Assembly: GCA_012934845.2 (NCBI GenBank)
Contig: WNNJ02000980.1
Location: 1-64,000, forward strand
Origin: Pomphorhynchus laevis
Taxonomy: Eukaryota; Acanthocephala; Palaeacanthocephala; Echinorhynchida; Pomphorhynchidae
Reading direction: 5' to 3'
Length of the DNA: 64,000 bases
Below the pieces are notes generated by a model. It saw only the letters and a program-made list of their open reading frames with translations. It was not told the DNA's origin and searched no databases. Below, in pieces: positions 1-11,600 of this stretch (its first letter is position 1; each line of letters opens with the position of its first letter). A program made the translations under genes and the position numbers.

Positions 1-211
1 CTTCAGAGTAATGCAGTAATCTGATGATATACTTCTTTATTCTCACTTTGTCGATTCATTATCCTCAGTTCCCTTAGCCAACTTTTAATCTCCTCGTTCA
101 ATTGTCTTCGTGCTCTATCAGAACATCTAATTTCTTTGAGCATCTCCCTCGATCCTACCAAATCTAAAGTGTTATAGATTTTACCCTCCACTCTTTCTGT
201 TTCTCCTGCTG
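1..211 (-). CDS. Unidentified partial exon or ORF running off the left edge
   Basis: An open minus-strand frame runs from about 211 to the window edge. A good splice acceptor (pyrimidine-rich, ending CTACAG) sits just upstream of it. The peptide is charged and probably helical, with stretches such as SREMLKEIRCSDRARRQ and ELRIMNRQSENKEVYHQI. I do not recognise the family. It abuts a CR1-like LINE relic, so it could be a host exon or part of another repeat. No domain, stop or start can be fixed. Confidence 0.22.
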
Positions 212-846
212 TAGATAAACTAGTATTTCTAGCTATTCACTTCGACAATAACCTGCACCTAAATCGCTTCATTCGTGATAAAACTATATCTTCAAATATT
301 CTTTCCGTGAAATTCGTCTCGTCAGAAATTCTCTAGATTTTAGTTCATGTAAACCTTTTATCTCCTTTCTTCTTTTCCGGTGTATCAATTACTGTCTTAG
401 ACTTCTCGTCTTCTCTTCAAAGTCATTCCTTTAACCTCTTCAGCGCCTCATTAACACTGATGTGCGCATCCTTTTTCGACTTCGTAAATTTGATCATATC
501 TCTTCCTATTTATCAAAACTTCGATGACTAAGTATTGAACATCGCGTTCGTTTTCGTCTGTTTTGTCTAACTTATCGCCTTCTGCATTGTAATTCTCCTT
601 CTTATCTCTATCTACCAACTCTAAGTGAATCTCGCTCTCTTTCTACTCACCTACGTTCCTGTGCTTCTCTTTTGCTACACGTCGCTGTCTCAACCAACTT
701 CACTGAACCGTCTCTTCACTCAACCAACTTCAGCTGTTGATCACTACACATCGCTGCTCCTCTACATTGAAATTCCCTACCTGATCACCTGCGATCTTCG
801 TCCTCACTCAAAGTTTTCAAAAAGCAACTACGTTCTATGCTTCTAA
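205..846 (+). mobile_element. CR1-like LINE relic (LINE B family), 3' end of ORF2
   Basis: Conceptual translation across frames matches the end of the CR1-like ORF2 found nearly complete at 49458-50213. Matching stretches are LVFLAIHFDNNLHLNRFIRDK, then LQRLINTDVRILFRLRKFDH, then SPSYLYLPTLSESRS. It is clearly old: there are frame changes between these blocks and an in-frame stop just after the KFDHISSYLSKLR stretch. It is 5'-truncated, as is usual for LINE insertions. The small open frame at 625-846 is only the tail of this relic. Confidence 0.68.
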
Positions 847-2169
847 ATTAATCAATGCTACTAAACGAGTAACTTTATTTTAATCTGTTTCGCTTCTGTG
901 TGCATTTGTCACATTAAAAACAAACTTTCTTATTTTAACTAATAATTAATCGTTATTATTGATATAACTAATATTTTCCATTAATGTATTAATATTAAAT
1001 ACAGTAAATGATATTTATGGATTTAATATCATTTTCATAATGTATTTAATATTTTAATCTGTACCTGTTTATATTGATATATATCTCTAACTAATTGAGA
1101 TCGTTAATCACTACAGGACCTAGCGATCTATCGTTGGAATTTTTTAAATGGCAAATACACAAACGAATTATTTTTAATTATATTTTTAAAATAAGCTCTT
1201 GAAATACTTTAAAATATTGCTGGAGTAATAAACGTAGTATATTCAGTATAATATTTGTTTTTAGTAAAAAACATTTGCTACCTGTCAGCAAATATTGTTC
1301 TTTAGTTTTTTATATATGTATTTATGCATTTATTATAAAATACATAAAGTCATGTATTCATGAACATGTATTATTGTGCTTTGTTATATTTATTTTTGAG
1401 ATGTGACCCTACCAATTTATACGAGTAAATTGCACTAAAAGAGATTGTTTTTACGCATTACCGTTCAATTATTTGGTCACTGATTGCGAGAGTTTGTTGT
1501 TGGCTGATATGTGAAACTATTAACGTCAACTAACTACGACTTTCATTAAATATTAGTCATTAATATATTAAATATTATATATGGGTAAAGCGAACTTCGA
1601 ATTGATCATAAAATTAATTATTTTACGATTAATTTATTTAATGTTTTTTATTTTCATAATTTCTCGTCATGTTTTAGACACATCCATATTGTAGATACTC
1701 ACCATAAAACTTAGGTTACATACGATCCGATTTTGACTAAGGTGATCTGTGCTTAGTTACTGTTAATCGAGACTCTTAAAGTACAATACGTGCACTACCT
1801 TTGCAATGCAATGAAGGTTGACTTGTACTCATTTGTAATCTAAAATGTATTAGATTTGCATCTTAAATTGTAAGTTACAACGAAATTTTGTTGTATCTGG
1901 CAAAACAACTCTAGGAATCGCAAAATGTGGTTAATTTTTAACTTTTGTCAATTGAAATATTTTATCTTGTGTTGAAACAATTATTCCGTCCAATTCTTAA
2001 TAACGATGTGGATTAGGCCGTAACATGTTGAGTAAAATATAACTTAAGAACAAATACTTTCTATATTTTTCTCTGTATTCTTCATTTCTACTTTTCGTAA
2101 GATGATTAAGAAATGTAAAGAAATAATAAATTGGATGATATTAACTTTAGATATAAGAAAATAAACAAA
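847..2169. other. AT-rich non-coding stretch downstream of the convertase gene
   Basis: No supported gene, RNA gene or recognisable repeat was seen. The part next to 2170 must hold the 3' UTR of the minus-strand convertase gene, but no clear canonical poly(A) signal (AATAAA on the minus strand) is visible close to the stop. Confidence 0.5.
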
Positions 2170-2619
2170 TTAGTTTTCAACGTTAACAGATCTTTGATAG
2201 AATCTAGAAATAGTCCATTTAGTTGTACCAAAAAGTCTCAGTCCAATTCGCGATACGCTTCCGACGTAATTCTCCCTATTTGATTTAGCTTCTACACGTA
2301 CTTTCCAAGTACCAATAGGACTTTCTCCCCAACAGTGTGTTGTCATAAATGGAAAATGGTGTATACCTTAATAAAAATAGATTAATAAAAATTGAACTAT
2401 TTTCCACGTAACCAATTTATACCTTTCTTTGAGTTATCAAGTGGTCTAAATTCTAAAACATTAGAAGACGTCCCCGATGGTGATTCAATCACGACCCGAA
2501 TATCACCTCGATATGGATACGACATTGTTAAATAGACAATAACGTGTTCAAGTGCTTCAACCAGCGGACATGAAGATACGGCAATATTCGCTGAAAAGCT
2601 TCCACCAGAGACTATTCGA
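2170..2619 (-). CDS. Convertase P-domain exons (last two exons)
   Basis: Exon 2619-2423 encodes the first half of the P (homoB) domain, with [18 protein letters not shown] and [11 protein letters not shown]. Exon 2366-2170 encodes [19 protein letters not shown] and LRLFGTTKW and ends at a TAA stop (2172-2170). The 56-bp intron has a GT donor after AAAG and an AG acceptor. The P domain folds against and stabilises the catalytic domain in this family. No C-terminal membrane segment or Cys-rich tail follows, so the product looks soluble, unlike furin. Confidence 0.88.
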
Positions 2620-5600
2620 CTAAATTATGAATTTTTTAAATTTCTATAGATATTCACTTCAACAAATCATATCAGATAAATAAGTCTACGTGTTTTATAC
2701 TATATATAAATCAAAAATAAAGATAAATAATAAAAAATTATAATATAATATTTTGTATTAAATATTTTGATAACTAGAGGTCATCAGCAGAAACTGCTAT
2801 GCTATCAGATTTCTGGGCCTAAAAATATATAATAATTTATAAGACATAAATATAAATGACCTATTTCCAATGAAATTCATATAAATATAAAGCGCCCAGA
2901 TTGAGCGACTTACATCCTGTGGCAATTCGGCCGTATTCTGATATGGGCTTTACCTGTCCCAATACCCTGGCGCCGAACTACTAATATCAAGTTGTGACAG
3001 AAGGCAGTGCCGTCGCCAGTGACGCAGAAGCAATAAAAAGATCAAAATACAGAGATATCGATTCTCGCGATTACGAGTTCGTAACAGTGGCGATCATGCA
3101 GCGAATCAATGTGGCGATTGCGGGGGGGGCATCGCCGCCTGATTTTGTAAATCGTCGAAGACTGGACATTGCCCATCTTCTGAACTTGATTGCAAACTAT
3201 GCATAAATTTGGATTTTGTTATTAAGGAAATTATCAAATAAAGGAAAAGTTAATTATCAAATAAAGGAGAAATATAGTTTTATATTTAAATCAATATAGT
3301 TTTATATCCGCTGTTTAAATCTCCATGAGAAAACTTAATGATAATAATGATAGCTTAGTTTTATAGAATTTAGTTTCATAGAATTTGATTTAATGCAAAT
3401 TTATCCAGGTAGCCTTATTCATAAATAATAAAATGTATTTCGAATTTTTTTAAATAGTTGATACTGAACCATTATTAATAATTAATTATTGGAGCTGAAT
3501 CAATTGAAAGAAGAAATTGTTTTTGATATTCCGCTAACTACTGTTAGCATCTTCAGAAAATTACAATTGTAATTTAAAATATTAATTTAAGGTTTTTGGA
3601 AATAGTTGATAATGATGATTTTTGATAATTCAATGGTTTGAAAAATATCAAATAAACGTTTCCCATTTCTCAACAAATATATGGGATAGTTTTACTTGAA
3701 CAAAGAAAATATTTCTCTTTTTTAGAAATACAATATTTCGATAGCCCCCACTATCATAATCAGGATTAAATGTTTCATCCTGATTATGATAGCATGAGAT
3801 ATCGAAATGTTAAATTTTTTAAATAAAGGGAAATATATTCTCCGTTTCATTAAAATTATCTAATAAAAATGGAAGGAGATTATGGGTTTGGATTATAGGT
3901 TGTAGAAATATATAGAACATTGAATTATATGAATCCTTAAATATTTTAATAAATCAAAATTATTTAAAGGTAGGGACATCTATATTTAGACAAGTAAAAG
4001 GTGTTCTTAATGGGTGGTAATAGTAGCCTAATTATAGCTGACTTGTTTTTAAGCTTTATAGCAATATGAATTTGTTCATAACTGTGTAAAAAATAATTCT
4101 AAACTATATAAATATATGAAATATATGTTTCGATATATTGATGATATATGTGTATTTAATTCTAATAATTTTTATTCAATTAGTGAGCACATTTATCCAG
4201 AAAGCCTTATTCTTAACAAAACCAATATTAATGATAAAGAAGGTGTATATCTAGATATGAACATTAAATTAACATGAACTAAAACTACTATTAATTTATA
4301 TCGTAAAGATGACATATTTAAATTTACAAGAAACATATTTTTGCATGAGCATTCATGCATACCATATAATATAAAATATAATACATTAAATAATGAAATT
4401 TTAAGAATTGCAACAATATGTAGTGATATTGGCTTTCTTAAAAATCATTTAAATAATTTAGTAGATACATATTGTTAACTAGGTTACTAAAAATAAAATC
4501 AAAAAAGCTAAACAGAAATAGTAAAATATTATAAATCATTAGGTCAAAATGTTTAGAGTATTGATATTATAAATAAAGCTACCGAAAGTATATTTTGGCA
4601 CCTATGGGTGTAAAACATAGAAGCTTTTCCGATGACCTCTAATCTTTATTCTGATACATCGTATGCTATTTATTAGTCAATTCACAAAATATTAATTTTT
4701 ATTTTAAATTTTAATTTAAAATTTTTAAATATAATAAATTATAAATTATTTATATCGTGAAGATGACATAACTTTACAAGAATATATAAGATCTTATATA
4801 AAGGTTTTTTATTATTTAATTATATTTAGCATTATTTTTTAATTTATAAATTATATAAAATGTGTTTTTGCTTTATAAAATTTACTCAAATTATTCTCTT
4901 CTCTTTAATGTTTTATATACTTTAATCTAAACAACCTTTAATTTAAGCGTGCTAGCTAAATAGAAATCCCAATACAATAATAAAAATATAATTACAAATT
5001 CCGTTAACAAGTAATAGTGGTCATGTTAAAACTCAAATAAGCATAAATAATAATTATTATATAGTCTTATAACAATTGTTAAATATTTATTATTTAGTTA
5101 TTATTAAATTACTCAAATTTAATTCGCCACTATTTTTTAATTCTCAAATAATATAAAATACGTAGACTCAGTTACTGATATAACTAATTGAATGTTTGTT
5201 TAAATTAAATCAAATCAAAACATTGAATCATTTGTTTATTTGTATGTAAAGGTTGGATAATTATAATTTAAAGGTTGGATAATAATCTAAACATTTTGTG
5301 AAATGTTCAGATTTTTTAAATAAAATTTTATTTAAAAATAAAATATTACCCATCTTTTACACCAAACTGAATAGTTGGAATATCACACTGCTGTCTTTCA
5401 TCAATATTTTCCCATGTTAATGCTGTTTCAATCATTCTTGATGCATCTATTACACCAAATCCGTACAACTCGCTGACTAAATATCCAGCTCCGTTTACTT
5501 TCCATGAAGCATCCACAATAGATCCGGGTATTCGCGCAGTTTGAGTTACTATATGCATCACATCTCTATACGTTAATCTTGGATTTGCTTCTAATACAAG

Positions 5601-8600
5601 TGCGAAAATACCGGCTGCGAGTGGAGCCGCAGCTGATGTACCAACAAAATCTCGACAACATTTTCCCAGAACATCTGTTGTAACACATCCTAATGAAGGA
5701 TCCATCTAAATAAATATAATTATTTTTAATCGTTTTTAAATAATAAAATAATAATTAAATTATTTTGCAATATAATTACGTTTTCTGACATGTTCCCAAT
5801 TACTCCCCCTGTGTAAGCCACGGCCATTACTGCTGGACAATATTCCGTGAAGAAGGGTAATTTACCATTTTTGTTAATGCATCCAATTGCAATCACATTG
5901 TGGTTAGCTACATACGCATCTGCTCCGCAATGATCTCCAAATTTCCCTCCATTTCCAGATGCCCAAACAAACAACGTTCCAAGGCCTCTTCTACCCTAAA
6001 AATGTCGGCAATTTATTTTTATTATCGGTAACGTCACGAATTTATTACCGTAGTAACACCCTGATCAAGTGCCCTCAGTGAAAAAATATTCGGCTTCTCC
6101 ATACACTTTCCATCATCTGTTGGACCCCATGAAAGACTCTTTATATCTGTAATGTGATTACGATATGCTAGTGATCGACCTTCAGTTAAAGCCGTAATTG
6201 TTCCGTCAAGAATTCGATGAGCTAAATGTATACGATATATTTTAGGTATTTAAAATACAAATACTTCATTACTTATTTACTGCATAAATCATTTTTTTCC
6301 AAGTTTAAAAAATATTAAATCGAAGATATTGTTTTCGAAAATAAAATGTATTTGATGCATTTTCCGTCAGTCGTTTCCAAACTTTCTAAAAACAATTTTC
6401 ACATTTTTCCACTATTTTAAATCGTACGTATTAGGCTAGAGAAACATCCAAATATTAATTCCATGATCCTTCAATATGGAGAAATTACCTATAAATTGAT
6501 TTTTCTTATTTTTATTGTCTAAAAACCGATTATTAAAAAAATCAATTCAATTCAGCTAACTGAGTCAACTTATTTAATATAATTATAAACTGAAAAATAA
6601 ATAAATAAAAATAATAATTCTTAATCAATAAATCAAAATTTAATAATTAGATAATAAATAATTATAAATAATTGTTATAAGATTTTATATAAATGTTAAG
6701 AATAAGATCAGCTTACTGATCTGTATTTTATACTACTAATAAATTAAAAATAATGCCAAATAAAAATAAATTAATAATAAATAATTTAATAATAAATAAT
6801 TGTTAGAAGATTTTGTATAATTTATATCAAGATGAATTATAAACTGAAATTAAAAATAAAAATCAATTTTTATGAATTGACTAATAAATAACAAACGATG
6901 TATCAGAATAAGGATTAGAGGTCATCAGGAGGAACTGCTATGCTATCAGGTTTCGGCCCCTAACTCCTCTACCCAACATAGCAGCGGGGCCAAATACATG
7001 CTAATGATGTATTTCCTCTGATAAAACTATCTAGTATCTTATTCTAATACAAAGTATATTATTTATTATCCATCCATAAAAATTTGCCACTTAAGAGTTT
7101 AAATTTATTCTTTATATTATTGTGTTGATTTATATATTTTACTATTTTCTGCTTGATGTTATTTTTATAGTAACCTAATTTAAAATATGTATCTATTAAA
7201 TTATTTAAATGATTTTGAAGAAAGCCAATATCATTACATATTGTTGCAATTCTTAAAATTTCATTATTTAATGTATTATATTTTATATTATATGGTATGC
7301 ATGAATGCTCATGCAAAAATATGTTTCTTGAAATTTAAATATGTTACATTAAATTTAAATCTTACATTCTTAGGATTCCATTTGGATGATCACCTTCCCC
7401 TTAAACCCTTCGTCCGTGACAAGGTCCGCTCGTCTAACTTAATTTTCCGTGACATCCGCCGTATCCGCATTTTAATGGCCATTAAAATGGCCATCCGGGT
7501 CATTTTAATTTGACCCGGAGGGCCAAATTAAAATTTATTCTTTATATTATTGTGTTGATTTATATATTTTACTATATTCTGCTTTATGTTATTTTTATAG
7601 TAACGTAGTTTAAAATATGTATCTATTAATTATGTATCTATTATTGTGAGGTAATATAACATACAAAATAAATAACATATAATCGGCTCGCTCCGCTCAA
7701 TAGCTTGGTTACAATAAAAATCAAATCAAACTGAAAAGTTATAAGTGTTCAAGTTAATTACACAAAACGAACAAACGTACCGAAACGAAGAGTTACGTCG
7801 CAATATATATACAATTCACGGGTTATTGTGGACAATACCATGTTATACTGAAGAATATATACAATCATAACATACAATATAATTTGGATTCAAAACGATC
7901 GAGTGAACGAACAACATTGTATCCTGACACTACACGACTAATTGTGTTTATCAAGCGCAGTGCGCTAAAAATTAACGTAATTTAGAACATGACAACAGCT
8001 TACGCACAATGCGGCGAGTGCTTTCGGCAGTTTCGAATTACCTCGGCCGGTTTGTTGAGGAAGCACGGAGGAAGGGTTGGCTATCCTGGTTCATGAATGC
8101 TCCCAAAAACATTTAACGCAAGCTAATACCCTAATGTCCCGAATCAGGAGGGGCTAATCGTTACCGACTTGCGTCGCTCCTAGACTTGGCGCTTGACCTC
8201 TTGAACAGCAACGTCCGATTGCTTAGAAGAATTCCACGCTCAGCTCGTTCAGTCGTTGCCAGCAAACTTTCTCAACTCATCGCAGCGGTCGCGTCCAATA
8301 AGTCAAACTCAGACGCATAGTCCATGCTTCTAGCCTTTCCGAAAACGGTACTTCGCGTTCCTGACCGTCTTAATGAACACGAGGGTCCGAGTAGTCTTTC
8401 TTCACAACTTAAACAGCGCTGTGAGGCATATCAGATCGATGACATACGTCGTGCAACTTCGTTCAGCATTGTGAGGAACATCAGCGGGAGTCCAGGTGAC
8501 GTCTCTCAGCAGGACGACTCTGACGACCTTATAAGAAGGCGAGTATCAGAAAAGATAGAAGACGGCGATACTATTGAATCAATTAGTCCTGCAAGTAAGC

Positions 8601-11600
8601 AATTAGTCTGACAAGTAATTCGGAGCCGTTTCTGTCCGAAAGTTGCGAAACACTGGAGAAACTCCGACATTTACATCCGAGACAAACTACAATTGTCCGA
8701 AACGATGAAGTTATGCCATCTTGTCCAAACGTCATGACAATCCAGTTAGTAGTGACATCTGAGGGGTCTTGTCGTCTATTCGTTCTTTTTCGGGAGCTTA
8801 TACAGGCGGCATCGACAGGCTCTGCCCTTTGCACTTGTTAAACTTTATTGGACCCTCGAGCTGCCCAGCTGGCGGTCGCCTGATAGCGTCTTTGGTGTCT
8901 TTTTCCGAATCTATTCTATCCGAAACAGTTCACCGTGCCATTCGTCCCATTTTCTTCGGTGCTCGATTGTTAGCCTTACGAAAGAAGTGTAAGGGTGTTC
9001 TACCAATCCCCATCGGTTGTTCGCTGCACCGCCTGATCGCTAAACTAGCAAGTCAGTACGCTTGTGGCATGCTCCGAAATGTTTTCCTTCCTCATCAGCT
9101 AAGAGTTGGCGTCACAAGGGAAGCCGAAGCTGAAGTTCACGCTGGGAGGTCCATCTTGAAATCTAGTTTACACAGGGATACGGCTATGGTAAAGTTGGAT
9201 TCTCATAATGCTTTTCTAGTGTCGATAGCGGCTTCATGTTTAGATGTGTAAATCAGAGTCTACCCCGTTTATCGTCTTTTGTCAACGAATGCTACCTAGA
9301 ACCAAGCAACCTGTACTTTGGCAAAATTGTGGTCGACTCATAAGTCGGCATACAGCAGGCGATCCCCTTGGACCAGCGTTGTTCGCGTTGGTAGTGGACG
9401 ACATGGCGAAGTCCACAGAAAGTCCTTCGTTCATTTGGTTACTAGACGACTGCACTCTCGGCGGCAAAGCTGATCATCTTGTTGCCGACATCGATTTTAG
9501 CAATCACTCCGCTGGGTTGATTAATCTCCGCCTGAATCTGGCAAAATCAGAAATCATATCTAAAGACCTTAGAGTAATTCAGAGGTTTTCCTGTCTGTTA
9601 CCGGACGCCAGGGAAGTCGCTCCAAGCAGTGCTACTCTCATGAGCGCTTCGATTGGAGATATAAACTCTGTTGATTATGTTTTGGAAGAATCCATTCATA
9701 TGCTCCAATAGCTCCACTCTCGCCTGTTGAAATTGTCCAGGCACGACGCTATTTTCCTGCTACGAAACGCATTCAACATCCCACGATTAAATTATCTACT
9801 CCGATGCGCACCTCGCTTCCGAAGCAATGTATGCTGGCCGTACGACGTGGTGCTTCGCTAGACTTTGCGGGACATCCTCAATTTACCTATCGACGATTCC
9901 GCATTGCTCCGGTCTTCGCTACCGATTAAGATTGGTGGATTGGGTATCTCAACATGCACGGACATGTCCATTCCGGCTTTCAGTTCCTCGGTTTCGAGAT
10001 CCCAACAATTTGTATCCTAAATCCTGGGCGATGCCGGGTTATCAGACTGTGATTTCGGGGCAAGTGAAGATTTCACCGATGCAGATTTTGAGTGGTCTGC
10101 GTTTATCAGGTTGGAGTGTCCAGTGGTTAAAAAATACCAGAAACATTGTCATATCCTATTTACTGGGCAAAACAAGCGGCTCTTATGAACTCAGCAACCA
10201 CTACCGAGGCCCGCGCCAGGCTGCTAGCAGTAAGTAGCGATCAGACTGGTGATCTCCTGAACGCCATTCCCATTAGTTCAATAGGCACATGCCTGGATGA
10301 CGCTAACATCACAGTTGCCGTCGCAATCCGATTGGGAATCCGGTTTTGTGATCTGTACTGGTGCATCTGCGGAATGAAAGTTGATAACGTGTGGACTCAC
10401 GCGCTGGACTGTTGCCGATCAAAGTCTCAACATTCCCGTCATGCCGTCGCTAACAATCTACTAAAGAAAGCATTGACGTCCGCTCGCTCCTCCTTCGCGT
10501 TTGGAGACTGCAGGAGTCTGCAGGCTTGAGGACAGACAACCTGACGGTGGAACACTGATTCCCTGGTCGTCATGTGGACTGCTACTGTGGGACTTAACTT
10601 GTGTGGATATCACAGCACCCAGCAACCTTAGCCGTTCGGTATATAGTGCGGATAGTGTAGCACAGAACGCCGAAACTACGAAAGTGCACAAATATGCTAG
10701 CATTGACAGGCGCCAATATATGTTCATACCAGTGGCACTTAAAAGCACAGGAGCGATCGGGACATTGTCTATCATGTTCCTTCATGAACTCGGCACACGT
10801 TTAATCCGCGCAACTTCTGAGCCCCGAGCACTTGCTTTCCCGTTCCAACGGATCAGCGTAGCCGTTCAGCGTGGAAATAAATGCATAATAGAGAGCATAA
10901 GCGGAGCAGGGTCGTCGATGCTGCTGCCGTGATGGATAGTAGCTTGCTATTTTTGTATCTACGTCGGCCCGACATGTTGTAATCAAGACAGCACGACCAA
11001 TGTTGGAAATGAACACTTTTTTTAATTATTTTTGTAAAATTTATATATACAAAAATTTTAATTATAAATTAAAAAATACGAATTTTCTACTTAGCTTGAT
11101 TCATTTCTAATTAATTACCTCCAATGTATGCATTATAAGCAGCACCGACACCACACATTCCATTGTTTCCCTCAGCAGCAGCAATCCCTGCACATTTCGT
11201 ACCGTGACTGAATATATATGTAGCTAATTTTTATAGCACAACATTTTTAAATTTAATACCTGTTTTGACCATCAAAGGTCGATGGCATTGGGTCTTTGTA
11301 TATGTCTGATAGATCGTTAAAATCATGACTAATGTCGCGTCGCTAAATGAATAATATGTTTAAATAACAAATAAAATTATTTATTTAATAAATAAATTTT
11401 AATAATTAAATAATTAATTTTATCAGATAAAATAAATTAGAAGAATGATATTTACTTGTTTACCGATCTTTTTATGTGAATGTTTAGATTATTTCTAAAC
11501 TACTGGAATCTAATTTCCTTGACAGGGGACACCATAAATAATTTTTCATCCAAAATTGCCTGATAGGATTTATTTTATTTCAAAAGATATAAAAGTACAA

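Noticed and set aside
6925-7021. Reading the PLE-1 UTR block as a hammerhead ribozyme because it contains CTGATGA and GAAA
   Set aside because: CTGATGA is not followed by a stem II and GAAA in type I or III order. In type II order the strand after GAAA cannot form stem III. The class does not fit.
6925-7021. Reading the PLE-1 UTR block as an HDV-like ribozyme
   Set aside because: The P1-P2-P1'-P2' order matches, but no P3 helix, P4 helix or J4/2 catalytic segment is recognisable, so only an uncommitted pseudoknot call is made.
7187-7513. Plus-strand open frame of 108 codons
   Set aside because: It is antisense to PLE-1 RT codons and then runs into a CR1 scrap; the same holds for similar frames at 33772-34047 and 12694-12891.
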